DNA of 55,092 nt from CAZEAP01 sp964510315 (GCA_964510315.1 CAZEAP010000025.1:1-55092); one strand, 5' to 3'; shown: positions 8,116-16,259, counted from the stretch's first letter. Made by a program: numbers and translations. The notes: generated by a model not told the origin, from the sequence alone.

Positions 8116-9426
8116 ATGATGACTGAAGACGAGATAACGTCCATCCAGGGCACCGAGGACCTGCTGCCCGACCAGTGGGGCCACTGGCGGCGGCTCTACG
8201 CCACCGCCCGCCGGCTGTTCGAGCTTTACGGCTACGGCGAGATGCGCACCCCGATCATCGAGGAGGCGCGCCTCTTCGTGAAAGGAACCGGGGCCACCAC
8301 GGATATCGTGGAGAAGGAGATGTACGTGATCCCCCCGGCCGAAGATGAGGAAACCGGCGGCGTGGCCCTCCGGCCCGAGGGCACCCCGCCGGTGGTGCGG
8401 GGCTACCTGGAGGCCGCCCTGCACAAGCAGCAGACCTTCCAGAAGTTCTACTACGCCGGCCCCATGTTCCGCCGGGAACGCCCCCAGAAGGGCCGTCTCC
8501 GCCAGTTCCACCAGCTCGGCGTGGAGGCCATCGGAAGCGACAGCCCCCTGCTGGACGCCGAGACCATCTTCCTGGCCATGAAGATATTCGGGCAGGTGGG
8601 CCTGGAAGAGTCCGAGCTTTCCCTGAACACTTTAGGATGCCGGGAATGTCGCCCGCGTTACCGGGCCGAGGTGAAGCGGATGCTGCGGGAGTGGGCGGAC
8701 CGGTTGTGCGAGGACTGCCGGCGACGTCTGGAGCGCAACGTCTTCCGCGTGCTGGACTGCAAGAAGGAGGGCTGCCAGGAAGTGGTCCAGGAGGTGCCGC
8801 CGGTGACCGAGTACCTGGATGAAGAGTGCGCGGAGCACCATGAGGCCCTCAAAGCCGCGCTCCGCCGCGAGGGCGTTGACTTCACCGAAGACCACCGACT
8901 GGTGCGCGGGCTCGATTACTACACCCGAACGGTTTACGAGATCAAGCATCCGGGGATCGGCGCCCGGGACGCCATCTGCGGGGGAGGAAGATACGACGAC
9001 CTGGTGGAGCTGCTCGGTGGGCCGTCCCTGCCGTGCGTCGGCTTCGCCATAGGGGTCGAGCCCACCCTGCTGGCCATGGAGGCGGAGTTGGGCCCCGCCG
9101 AAGATACCTCTCCCCGGCCGGACGTTTACGTGGTCAGATTTGAGGAGGAAGCCCGCGAGGCATGCTTCGGGTTGACCCAGAAGCTGCGGGACGCCGGAAT
9201 CGCCGCCGAGACCGATTTCGAGGATCGCAGTGCCAAGTCGCAAATGCGGGTGGCCGACCGGCTGAACGCCCGCCTCTGCTTCCTGATCGGCGGACGCGAA
9301 CTGGAACAGAACCAGGTGCTCATCAGGGACATGGCCGGCGGGGAGCAGTGGAACGTGCCCCGGGAGGAGGCGCCGCAGCGGGTTATCGAATGGCTCCAGG
9401 AGAATCCATCCACACAACGGGGGTGA
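8116..9426 (+). CDS. hisS: Histidine--tRNA ligase
   Basis: Charges tRNA-His in the cytoplasm; 436 residues, within the usual 410-450 range. The N-terminus IQGTEDLLPDQWGHW is the HisRS signature. Motif 2 is YYAGPMFRRERPQKGRLRQFHQ (near 112-133). The HisRS-specific motif VRGLDYYTRTVYE lies near 263 and motif 3 CGGGRYDDLVELLGG near 285. The C-terminal anticodon-binding domain spans about residues 330-430. A CxxC-rich insertion (about residues 175-225) is common in this subgroup. The longer frame starting at 7681 is rejected because its extension is repeat DNA. Two adjacent ATG codons (8116 and 8119) are possible starts; no clear ribosome-binding site separates them. Confidence 0.97.
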   Translation: MMTEDEITSIQGTEDLLPDQWGHWRRLYATARRLFELYGYGEMRTPIIEEARLFVKGTGATTDIVEKEMYVIPPAEDEETGGVALRPEGTPPVVRGYLEAALHKQQTFQKFYYAGPMFRRERPQKGRLRQFHQLGVEAIGSDSPLLDAETIFLAMKIFGQVGLEESELSLNTLGCRECRPRYRAEVKRMLREWADRLCEDCRRRLERNVFRVLDCKKEGCQEVVQEVPPVTEYLDEECAEHHEALKAALRREGVDFTEDHRLVRGLDYYTRTVYEIKHPGIGARDAICGGGRYDDLVELLGGPSLPCVGFAIGVEPTLLAMEAELGPAEDTSPRPDVYVVRFEEEAREACFGLTQKLRDAGIAAETDFEDRSAKSQMRVADRLNARLCFLIGGRELEQNQVLIRDMAGGEQWNVPREEAPQRVIEWLQENPSTQRG

Positions 9427-9429
9427 GGT

Positions 9430-10182
9430 ATGGAACAAGGGGAGATTCAGGCTCTGATCGAGAGGCTGTGGGACTTCAGGACACGCAGCACGGCCCATCG
9501 CCGGATCGTCGCCCACGGCCGGGAGGCGGTCGGGCCGCTGTTGGAAGCGCTGGAGAACGAGCAGCAGGAAGGGGCCAGATGGACCATCCTGAACTGCCTC
9601 GGGGAACTCGGTGCCGAGCAGGCCGTCCCCACCATCGCGCCCTACCTGGACGATCCCGACTACCAGACGGTGGCCCACGACGCGCTGGTCAAGATCACCG
9701 GCCGCGACCTGGGACTGATGCCCGAGCCCTGGCTGCGGGCCGTCTCGACCGGCGCCGCCGAGGAAGTCGAGCGGGCACGAGGCGAACTGCCCGACCGCAA
9801 GCTGCTGGAACTCAGCCTGCAGGGGAGCGGGGCGGAGTTACGGGAAGAGGCGGAGGACCGGTGGGCCGTCGATCTCCCCGTGGGAGAAGGCGCCCGGCGG
9901 GAGATATCCGTAGTCTTCGGGTCGACGGACCACGAGGGCTCGCCGCTGGTCATCCTCTACTCCAACTGCGGGCCGGCCGACCCCGAACACTACGAAACCG
10001 TGTTGCGGCAAAACCTGAGGATGCCCTACGGCGCGGTGGCGTTGCGGGAGATAGGGGGGAAGCCGCACTTCGTCATGTTCAACACCATTCTGCGGAAGGC
10101 GCTCAGCCCCACCGAACTGCGCAAGAGCATAACGACGGTGGGAGAGCGGGCCCGCCGGGTGGAGCAGACGCTCGGCGCGTGA
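9430..10182 (+). CDS. HEAT-repeat protein with C-terminal YbjN/CesT-like domain
   Basis: A cytoplasmic protein of 250 residues with no signal peptide. Residues about 20-100 form HEAT-like helical pairs (VGPLLEALENEQQEGARWTI, AVPTIAPYLDDPDYQTVAHDALV). Residues about 135-250 (ISVVFGSTDHEGSPLVILYS, YGAVALREIGGKPHFVMFN, LRKSITTVGERARRVEQTL) resemble the alpha/beta fold of YbjN and type III secretion chaperones, which bind other proteins. It starts three bases after the hisS stop, with the GGTGAGG ribosome-binding stretch overlapping that stop, and precedes aspS by 39 bases. It is therefore probably co-transcribed with two aminoacyl-tRNA synthetase genes. Its function is unknown. Confidence 0.75.
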   Translation: MEQGEIQALIERLWDFRTRSTAHRRIVAHGREAVGPLLEALENEQQEGARWTILNCLGELGAEQAVPTIAPYLDDPDYQTVAHDALVKITGRDLGLMPEPWLRAVSTGAAEEVERARGELPDRKLLELSLQGSGAELREEAEDRWAVDLPVGEGARREISVVFGSTDHEGSPLVILYSNCGPADPEHYETVLRQNLRMPYGAVALREIGGKPHFVMFNTILRKALSPTELRKSITTVGERARRVEQTLGA

Positions 10183-10221
10183 GGCCGGAGGAAACTTGAT
10201 TGCGGAGGCCCCGAACGACAG

Positions 10222-11982
10222 ATGCTGAAAAGAACGCACATGTGTGGCGAACTGCGGGCCGAACACGTCGGCTCCGAAGCGGCGCTCTCCGGCTGGGTGG
10301 CCAACTGGCGCGACCACGGCGGCCTGGCCTTCATCGACCTGCGGGACCGTACCGGCATGTCCCAGGTGGTTTTCCGGCCGGAGGTCGATGCCGACCTCCA
10401 TGCCCGGGCCCGGGAACTCCGCAGTCAGTACTGCATCACCGTCCGGGGTAAGGTTCAGCGGCGCCCGCCCGAGATGGAGAACCCGGAACTGCCCACCGGG
10501 CAGGTGGAACTGGTGGGCGAAGAGCTGGTGCTCCACAGCACCAGCGAGACGCCCCCCTTCGAGGTGGAGACCTCCGGTGAGGTCTCCATGGAGGTGCGGT
10601 TGCGCAACCGGTTCCTCGACCTGCGCAGTCCCGCGATGCAGCGCAACCTGGAGTTCCGCCACAGGCTGATGCAGACCGCCCGCCGCTTCCTGGACGAGCA
10701 GGGCTTCATCGAGGTGGAGACCCCCTTCCTCACCAAAAGCACCCCCGAAGGTGCCCGGGACTACCTGGTGCCCAGCCGAGTCAACCCCGGCAGGTTCTAC
10801 GCCCTTCCCCAGAGCCCCCAGCTCTTTAAGCAACTGCTGATGGTGGCCGGGTTCGACCGATACTTCCAGATCGTCAAATGCTTCCGCGACGAGGATCTAC
10901 GGGCCAACCGGCAGCCGGAATTCACCCAGATCGACATGGAGATGTCCTTCGTGGACGAGGAGGACGTCATGGGGGTGAACGAGCGGCTGGTCGCCCGTCT
11001 GTTCGAGGAGACCCTCGGCGAGAGCATCGGACTCCCCCTGCCCCGTCTCAGCTACGCGGACGCGATGGCGCGCTACGGAACCGACGCGCCGGACCTCCGC
11101 TTCGGGCTGGAGATACGGGACATCTCCGAGGTGGCGGAGCAGTGCGATTTCCGCGTGTTCAGCTCGGCCGTCGCCGAAGGCGGCCAGGTGCGCGGCATCT
11201 GCGTGCCGGGCGGCCACGAGATGGCCCGCAGCCGAGTGGACCGACTGGTCCAGTGGGCACGTGAACTCGGCGCCGGCGGCCTGGCGTGGTTCAAGGTCCG
11301 CGGCGGAACCGCCGAGGGCGGCATTGCGAAGTTCTTCAGCGAGGAAGAGATCGAGGCCGTCCGCGAGCGCTTCGAGGCGGAGGGGGATGCCATCTTCTTC
11401 TTCGTGGCCGACAGCCCGTACACCTGCAACCTGGTGCTCTCCCACCTGCGCCTGCGGCTGGGGCGGGAACTGGAGATGATCCCCGGGGAACAGCACTCGC
11501 TGTGCTGGGTGGTGGACGCCCCCGCCTTCGAGCGGGACGAGCGCACCGGCGGACTGACTTTTGTTCACCACCCGTTCACGGCGCCCAACACCGAGGACGT
11601 GGGCAAACTGGAGACCGACCCGGCCGCCGTCCGCACCCGCAGCTACGACCTGGTGCTGAACGGTCAGGAGGTCGCCGGGGGCAGCATACGTATCTCCGAC
11701 CCCGACCTGCAGATGCAGATACTGAAGGTCCTTGGCTACGAGCCCGGGGAAGCGGAGGAGAGGTTCGGCTTTCTGCTCCGGGCACTCCGCTGCGGGCCGC
11801 CGCCCCATGGCGGGATTGCCTACGGGTTCGACCGGCTGGTAATGACCATGCTGGGGCTGGAGGACCTGCGGGAGACCATCGCCTTCCCCAAGACCCAGCG
11901 CGCCGTCTCGCTGCTGACCGGCGCCCCCGGGGAGGTCAGCGGTGAAAAGCTCAGGGAGCTGGGCATCTCCCTGGAAGAATAG
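10222..11982 (+). CDS. aspS: Aspartate--tRNA ligase (probably non-discriminating Asp/Asn type)
   Basis: Charges tRNA-Asp. At 586 residues it is the bacterial-type enzyme with the GAD insertion domain (about 290-420). The OB-fold N-terminus has GWVANWRDHGGLAFIDLRDR (from about residue 21). The His in WRDHGG is the residue associated with relaxed specificity in enzymes such as that of Pseudomonas aeruginosa, whereas E. coli has Leu. This suggests that it also makes Asp-tRNA-Asn for GatCAB amidation; that is inference. Motif 2 is KCFRDEDLRANRQPEFTQ (near 218), motif 3 GGIAYGFDRLVMTM (near 529). It is the last gene of the hisS cluster. Confidence 0.96.
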   Translation: MLKRTHMCGELRAEHVGSEAALSGWVANWRDHGGLAFIDLRDRTGMSQVVFRPEVDADLHARARELRSQYCITVRGKVQRRPPEMENPELPTGQVELVGEELVLHSTSETPPFEVETSGEVSMEVRLRNRFLDLRSPAMQRNLEFRHRLMQTARRFLDEQGFIEVETPFLTKSTPEGARDYLVPSRVNPGRFYALPQSPQLFKQLLMVAGFDRYFQIVKCFRDEDLRANRQPEFTQIDMEMSFVDEEDVMGVNERLVARLFEETLGESIGLPLPRLSYADAMARYGTDAPDLRFGLEIRDISEVAEQCDFRVFSSAVAEGGQVRGICVPGGHEMARSRVDRLVQWARELGAGGLAWFKVRGGTAEGGIAKFFSEEEIEAVRERFEAEGDAIFFFVADSPYTCNLVLSHLRLRLGRELEMIPGEQHSLCWVVDAPAFERDERTGGLTFVHHPFTAPNTEDVGKLETDPAAVRTRSYDLVLNGQEVAGGSIRISDPDLQMQILKVLGYEPGEAEERFGFLLRALRCGPPPHGGIAYGFDRLVMTMLGLEDLRETIAFPKTQRAVSLLTGAPGEVSGEKLRELGISLEE

Positions 11983-11986
11983 AAAA

Positions 11987-12013
11987 CCGGGAGGGAGCGT
12001 TGCCCCCTCCCGG
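11987..12013 (-). terminator. Terminator hairpin of the ECF sigma operon
   Basis: Arms CCGGGAGGG (11987-11995) and CCCTCCCGG (12005-12013) flank a 9-base loop. Read on the minus strand the hairpin is followed by TTTTC, so it fits an intrinsic terminator for the minus-strand operon. It may also stop aspS transcription from the other side. Confidence 0.65.
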
Positions 12014-12036
12014 CGTAAGTGCCCGGCTTGTGAGAG

Positions 12037-12879
12037 TTATTCGAACTCGCGCGGACCCATCCGGTGGTGGCCCCGTTGGCCGGGCCGGCCGTGATGCATC
12101 CGCCCCTGACGGGGCTGCATGCGCATCGGTCGGCGTCCGGCACGTTCCTGCATGAAGCCCCTTCGCTCCCGCATCCGCGTTGCGAAGTCCTTCAGGCCCT
12201 CCAACATCTGCGGCATGTGCTCGTGGAGCGCCTCCACGGTCTCGGGGTCGTCGGAGCGGACGGAGATCAGGACTCCGTCGTCGGTCTCATCCACGTCGAG
12301 TTCCACTTCCTCCTCGGCGATCAGGCGGAGGCCCCAACGGGCGTGGCGTCTCTGCCGCATCATCCAGCCCTGTTCTTCGCGGCGCTGACGCGCCCGCTCG
12401 AGCCACTCCGGGATCTGCTCCTGCAGTCTGTCGCGGAGTTCCTCGTCCTCGGTGGTGATGCGCACCACCAGGCCTTCGGGAACGGACTCTGTGTCCAGCT
12501 CCACCTCACCTGCCAGGACCAGCGGGACCAGAGCGGGCCCTCTGCCTTCGCGCGGAACAGGGAACCGGGGACCGACGTGCTCAGCCGCCTGCTGCAGCCC
12601 GGCGACAGTTCCCTCGATGCGCTCGCGCAGCGCATCGGCCCGGTCCGGATCCGTGGTGAGGACCAATTCGACCCCCTCGGGGATCTCGTTGAGTTCGACA
12701 TCGGCCTGTCCACGCGCCAGCAGGAATCCGAGGGCCTGTCCACGAGCTGCTCCACGGGCGGGCCCTGTCCCTGGTTCCATCCGCCGCGAACGCGGCCGAG
12801 CAGGCTCAGCCAGCACCAGCCCCGCGCAGAGGATCGTTCCGAGTGCAACCAGCATAAGCAGTCTTCCCTTGCTTCTCAT
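12037..12879 (-). CDS. Secreted protein with three tandem beta-beta-alpha repeats
   Basis: An unrecognised 280-residue exported protein. The signal peptide is MRSKGRLLMLVALGTILCAGLVLA. Three related modules of about 50-60 residues follow. Each has the pattern V-E-L, P/D-E/D-G-V, hydrophobic strand, T/S-D/E, then a helix with LRERI-type residues: ADVELNEIPEGVELVLTTDP, GEVELDTESVPEGLVVRITT and EEVELDVDETDDGVLISVRS. The C-terminus is Met/Arg/His/Gly-rich (MHHGRPGQRGHHRMG), which could bind metal. An AGGAGG ribosome-binding site eight bases before ATG 12877-12879 sets the start; the longer frame to 13140 is rejected. As the last gene of an ECF sigma operon, it is probably an envelope-stress effector or sensor. 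Confidence 0.75.
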   Translation of the reverse strand: MRSKGRLLMLVALGTILCAGLVLAEPARPRSRRMEPGTGPARGAARGQALGFLLARGQADVELNEIPEGVELVLTTDPDRADALRERIEGTVAGLQQAAEHVGPRFPVPREGRGPALVPLVLAGEVELDTESVPEGLVVRITTEDEELRDRLQEQIPEWLERARQRREEQGWMMRQRRHARWGLRLIAEEEVELDVDETDDGVLISVRSDDPETVEALHEHMPQMLEGLKDFATRMRERRGFMQERAGRRPMRMQPRQGRMHHGRPGQRGHHRMGPREFE

Positions 12880-12920
12880 CGTTCTGCCTCCTTCTGTAGG
12901 AGAAACACAGTTCGCATGTC

Positions 12921-13439
12921 TTACCGATCGTGCCCGTTCCGTGGCGAGCGATGGGGCATGGCCCCGGGCCGATGCATCCGGCGAGGCATCCCGTGGCCCG
13001 TCCGGTCCCGATGGCTCCCCCGCAGCATGTGAAACATCCTGCGCCGCTGCTCCGGGGTAAGCACCTCGCCCATCCGGCGCATGTGCGTCAGGACCAGATT
13101 CCGGACCTCGTCCTGTATGCGCTCGATGTTGTTGCGGCACGCACGGATGGGCGCCTCGTTGGGTTCGGGGTCGGCCATCAGCTCCAGAAGCCGGTCACGC
13201 TGTCTCTGCAGCGTTTCCCGGCGAGACCGGACCTCGGCGTGCAGGCCGCGCCACTGCTCGCGGAGACGTTCGCGCTGCTCCGGCGCCACCTCCAGCCGCT
13301 CCCAGGGGGAAGCGGCCCGCGAGGGGGCCTGCAGGGCGTTCGGTCCAGGGCTCGTCCGATTGTAGGCCCAGATGCCCACGAAGGCGATGTTGAAGGCCAG
13401 CGAGAAGATCAGAAGCAGGGACAACAGCTTATTCTGCAT
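12921..13439 (-). CDS. Spy/CpxP/CnrX-like periplasmic LTxxQ protein
   Basis: A 172-residue protein anchored or exported by an N-terminal hydrophobic segment (LLSLLLIFSLAFNIAFVGIWAY, residues 5-26). The rest is a long charged alpha-helical region typical of the Spy/CpxP/heavy-metal-sensor superfamily: APEQRERLREQWRGLHAEVRSRRETLQRQR, and LTPEQRRRMFHML near 140, which matches the LTxxQ motif. The C-terminal tail is His/Arg/Met-rich. The start ATG overlaps the end of the anti-sigma gene by 11 bases, so translation is coupled. In known systems such proteins act as periplasmic chaperones or metal sensors that tune sigma release; the same is inferred here. Confidence 0.82.
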   Translation of the reverse strand: MQNKLLSLLLIFSLAFNIAFVGIWAYNRTSPGPNALQAPSRAASPWERLEVAPEQRERLREQWRGLHAEVRSRRETLQRQRDRLLELMADPEPNEAPIRACRNNIERIQDEVRNLVLTHMRRMGEVLTPEQRRRMFHMLRGSHRDRTGHGMPRRMHRPGAMPHRSPRNGHDR

Positions 13440-13923
13440 CTTCCCCTCCTTCCCATTCGCCTTCCTGGAGGAAGGCCAGGTAGAGGTCCGCAACAGAACC
13501 ACTCGGCGCGGCGGACAGCGAATCGGCGGGGAGGTCGAACTGTTCGGCTTCACCCGATGGCGGCGACGGTGCCTCTCGGAATGCCGAGTGTCCCGCCGCC
13601 AGACCCATCCAAAGACCGGCGGCTGCAACCAGAACGGCGGCCGCCCGGCTCAGCATCGGACGCAGGCGCCCCGGCAACGTCCGGAACAGCGGTACCGGAC
13701 GCGACCCGGCGTCGGCCTTTTCCCGGACGCGGCGGGCGAAGTCCGGCGGGACCATCGGCCCTTTCAGCTCCCCCAGGGCTTCGTCAAGCTCCCGGAGGGC
13801 CTCCAGTTCCGCGGCACAGCGGGGACACGCCTCGAGGTGCCGGCCGACCTCGGCGGCCTCCTGCTCGCCCAGCTCGCCGTCCAGGTAGGCGCCCAACCTG
13901 TTTGAAACCGTTTCGCAGTTCAC
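13429..13923 (-). CDS. Zinc-binding anti-sigma factor (zf-HC2/ZAS type)
   Basis: A single-pass membrane protein of 164 residues. The N-terminal cytoplasmic domain has C3 and the H29-x3-C33-x2-C36 zinc motif (GRHLEACPRC), plus the YLDGEL signature of ZAS-family anti-sigma factors. A transmembrane helix lies at about 90-110 (AAAVLVAAAGLWMGLAAG), and the periplasmic tail of about 50 residues is short and acidic. It lies 68 bases downstream of the ECF sigma gene and overlaps the Spy-like gene. It should hold the sigma factor inactive until an envelope signal arrives. Confidence 0.92.
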   Translation of the reverse strand: MNCETVSNRLGAYLDGELGEQEAAEVGRHLEACPRCAAELEALRELDEALGELKGPMVPPDFARRVREKADAGSRPVPLFRTLPGRLRPMLSRAAAVLVAAAGLWMGLAAGHSAFREAPSPPSGEAEQFDLPADSLSAAPSGSVADLYLAFLQEGEWEGGEDAE

Positions 13924-13991
13924 TTTTCGACCTCCAATGGCTTAAACGCTGCCGGGGCGAAAATCCTTCGCTAAATTCCGGCTTTCTCCGA

Positions 13992-14525
13992 TCACTCGTG
14001 TTCGCCGAGCTGTTCGCGCAGGGCGTTCCTGGCCCGCGAAAGCAGTGAATCCACCGCTGAAACCGAGCAGTCCATTACCTCAGATATCTCCCGATAGCTC
14101 ATCTCCTGGAAATACTTCAGCACCAGGGCCATGCGCTGCCGGGGGGGCAGCTCGTCCAGCCCTCGGCGGACGCGCAGCGCCCGCTCCCGGCGGAAGGTGG
14201 CTTCCGCAGGGTCCTCCACCCCACCCGCACGGGGCCGGAGCGAGTCCAGCGATACCGGCGTTTCGCGCCGGTGGGCGTCCACGCAAAGGTGCCATATGAT
14301 GGTGAAGAGGTAAGTGCGGAAAGCGGCGGTAGGCCGATAGCTCTCGGCCCGCTCCAGGACCCTCAGGAAGGCTTCCTGAGCGATGTCTTCGGCCTTTCGG
14401 GGGTCGCCCAGGAAGTGGAAGGCGGTGTCCAGAGCGGCCTGCTGGTGCCGCCGGACCAGCTCCTCGAAGGCGTCCATGTCGCCCCGGGAGGCCCGGACCA
14501 TCAGCTCCTTATCTTCCGTCCCCAT
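13992..14525 (-). CDS. ECF-type RNA polymerase sigma factor
   Basis: A 177-residue extracytoplasmic-function sigma factor. Region 2 covers about residues 20-90 (FEELVRRHQQAALDTAFHFL, AEDIAQEAFLRVLERAESYR, FRTYLFTIIWHLCVDAHRRE). Region 4 covers about 120-170 (LDELPPRQRMALVLKYFQEM, SYREISEVMDCSVSAVDSLL, SRARNALREQL). There are no C-terminal extensions. The gene overlaps the upstream membrane-protein gene by 17 bases and precedes its likely anti-sigma factor. It probably directs transcription of envelope-stress genes, perhaps including this operon, but no ECF-type promoter could be assigned by eye. Confidence 0.95.
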   Translation of the reverse strand: MGTEDKELMVRASRGDMDAFEELVRRHQQAALDTAFHFLGDPRKAEDIAQEAFLRVLERAESYRPTAAFRTYLFTIIWHLCVDAHRRETPVSLDSLRPRAGGVEDPAEATFRRERALRVRRGLDELPPRQRMALVLKYFQEMSYREISEVMDCSVSAVDSLLSRARNALREQLGEHE

Positions 14526-15240
14526 GAGAGGTCGCCTCGGAGGTGAGGGCGTCGCGTATTCGGACGGCGTAGTTCCACAGATGCTCTGCGTTCTGGACCA
14601 GGCGTCGGTCCGAGGGATCGGATTCCATGTAAACGGCCAGCCAGTTCCCGGCCACCTCGACCACCGGCTTCGGGCCGCGCCTCCGCCAGCTCTGAAGGGT
14701 TTGCCGGAAGTCTTCGGTCATCAGAGTGCGCACCCGTTCCCGGCTGCCGCCGGCGAAGAGGTACCGCCGCGTGAAACCCTCGTCCTCCGGGAAAGGCAGG
14801 CGGTAGAGTCCCCTCACCCCGACGGGTCCGCCGAGAAGGTCTTTCCGGTAGATGCGGCAGTCCGGCAACTCCACATCCACTCGAAGGGCCACCACCAGGT
14901 AAAGTGCCGGGGGCAGACCCTTGACGGAGCGGGAGCGGGGCCGGCGGAACTCGCAGTCGAGCAGCAGGTGCTCCGGGGGACGGCCCGCATCTCCCACCAG
15001 GTTCTCCACCGTGCGGGACGGGCTCTTCCCGAAGAGGTGAAATCGAGGAAGCTGCTCGAAGGCCGCCGCGCCGGCGCTGCCGTAGTAGCGCATGCCCAAC
15101 TTCTCGGCCAGTCGTCGCATGCGGGTCGCTCGGGCCTTCCGCCAACGCTCACGCCCCCAGAAAAACCAGTACAGGAACGCAGCCATGCCCGCCAGGAGAA
15201 CGGGAATAAACACAATCGGCCACGGCAGATCTCCGTTCAT
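14509..15240 (-). CDS. Membrane-anchored hypothetical protein, first gene of the ECF operon
   Basis: 243 residues, family not recognised. One N-terminal transmembrane helix (PIVFIPVLLAGMAAFLYWFFWG, residues 8-29) is followed by a basic juxtamembrane stretch (RERWRKARATRMRRLAEKLG). A soluble cytoplasmic domain follows, with alternating strands (HLLLDCEFRR, ALYLVVALRVDVELP, VEVAGNWLAVYMESDP). The layout resembles planctomycete proteins of unknown function with a helix plus a galactose-binding-like or DUF3137-like domain, but this is only an impression. A strong sigma70-like promoter lies just upstream, and the gene overlaps the sigma gene, so it is part of that regulatory unit. Confidence 0.8.
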   Translation of the reverse strand: MNGDLPWPIVFIPVLLAGMAAFLYWFFWGRERWRKARATRMRRLAEKLGMRYYGSAGAAAFEQLPRFHLFGKSPSRTVENLVGDAGRPPEHLLLDCEFRRPRSRSVKGLPPALYLVVALRVDVELPDCRIYRKDLLGGPVGVRGLYRLPFPEDEGFTRRYLFAGGSRERVRTLMTEDFRQTLQSWRRRGPKPVVEVAGNWLAVYMESDPSDRRLVQNAEHLWNYAVRIRDALTSEATSHGDGR

Positions 15241-15270
15241 CGGGGCCCCCGCTGGAGGACTCTCGTTTCT

Positions 15271-15299
15271 ACTATAGCAATGCCCGCGTCGGGACTCAA
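15271..15299 (-). promoter_or_regulatory. Putative sigma70 promoter of the ECF sigma operon
   Basis: On the minus strand TTGAGT and TATAGT are separated by exactly 17 bases, ending 30 bases before the first gene's start codon. It indicates housekeeping expression of the operon. Confidence 0.6.
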
Positions 15300-15418
15300 C
15301 GCAGGCGGAACCCCGGTAGGGCGGACGTTAGGCGCCGCACAGCGAGCCGATCGGACAACCACGGAGCCTGCCTGCCGCGGGTGGGCGCAGAAGAGAGGAC
15401 GAACAACGGAACAACAAC

Positions 15419-15946
15419 CTACGGAGTGCGCGGAGGAGAGGCGAGGCCCTGATGAGTAATGCGGGGCCAGCGGCTCCGCCAGGCGATGCCCGGCATGGAG
15501 AACGGCGGCATCTCCACGCGGTGCCCGGAGGCGAATTCGGGCAACTTTTCCCTGCGGATCTCGAGTGCGGGCACGCCTTCGTAAGCGGCGAGCTTGTCCT
15601 CTTTTTTCCGGGTGTCCTCGAAGACGCCCCGGACGTCGAAGGCGGGGCGGGCCCCCCTGTGGCCGGTCTCGACCGGGTCGCCGCCGATCATGCCGTTGAC
15701 TATCTGTTCGGCGAGGAAGGTCCGGCGGTAGCGCTGCTCCCGGTTCAGGCCGGGGACGAATCCCCACGGCTTGACGCCGTTCTTGTGCTCGTTCGGAGAG
15801 GGCGGGACCTCCCTGTCGAAGGTGATGTAGAGCAGCTTCCGGTCACGGTTCCCCACCCGCAAGGTCTTCTCTTCCAGGTCCTCTACGATGCCGCTTTGGC
15901 CCTTACCCGGACCGTCCAGGATGGTCCATCCGACCTTTCCCTTCAT
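15419..15946 (-). CDS. Hypothetical protein, possibly a 5'-truncated remnant
   Basis: The 175-residue frame begins MKGKVGWTILDGPGKGQSG and contains a convincing globular stretch (LYITFDREVPPSPNEHKNG, FVPGLNREQRYRRTFLAEQI). No family is recognised. The same frame stays open upstream for about 25 more codons with protein-like sequence (IQDENGIAAWFRPPEEAWDA) until a TGA, yet that stretch has no start codon. The conserved N-terminus may therefore have been lost. The last 30 residues look like read-through into non-coding DNA. It lies between the ECF operon and tRNA-Leu. It could be a real short gene or a pseudogene fragment. Confidence 0.4.
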   Translation of the reverse strand: MKGKVGWTILDGPGKGQSGIVEDLEEKTLRVGNRDRKLLYITFDREVPPSPNEHKNGVKPWGFVPGLNREQRYRRTFLAEQIVNGMIGGDPVETGHRGARPAFDVRGVFEDTRKKEDKLAAYEGVPALEIRREKLPEFASGHRVEMPPFSMPGIAWRSRWPRITHQGLASPPRTP

Positions 15947-16060
15947 CGCGTCCCACGCTTCCTCGGGCGGCCGAAACCAGGCGGCGATGCCGTTCTCGTC
16001 CTGGATCGGTCCCGCAGGAGATCATACGGTACATGACACCCCCGAGTTCCGGGCGCGGCG

Positions 16061-16149
16061 TGGTGGGCGAGGGGGGATTCGAACCCCCATGGTGGATGGT
16101 CCACCACTGGATTTTAAGTCCAGAGCGTCTGCCTTTCCGCCACTCGCCC
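16061..16149 (-). tRNA. tRNA-Leu (anticodon UAA), 3' CCA encoded
   Basis: The minus strand folds as a class II tRNA. Acceptor GGGCGAG pairs with CTCGCCC, the D-arm has TGGCGGAAAGGCAGACGC, and the anticodon stem CTGGA/TCCAG encloses CTTAAAA (anticodon TAA). A long variable arm and T-arm GGGGGTTCGAATCCCCC follow, and the CCA end is encoded. Confidence 0.95.
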
Positions 16150-16172
16150 GCGGGCTGCTGCAGTTTGGGGCC

Positions 16173-16200
16173 ATTGTACGGGCCTGCCCGGTGCCCGCAA
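16173..16200 (-). promoter_or_regulatory. Putative promoter of tRNA-Leu
   Basis: On the minus strand TTGCGG and TACAAT are separated by 16 bases, ending about 23 bases before the mature tRNA 5' end. Confidence 0.55.
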
Positions 16201-16259
16201 GCTGAAAAAGGTTCTCCGGCCCGAAGAAGGGCGTCACGGTAGCCACCAGGGGGGAGGCC

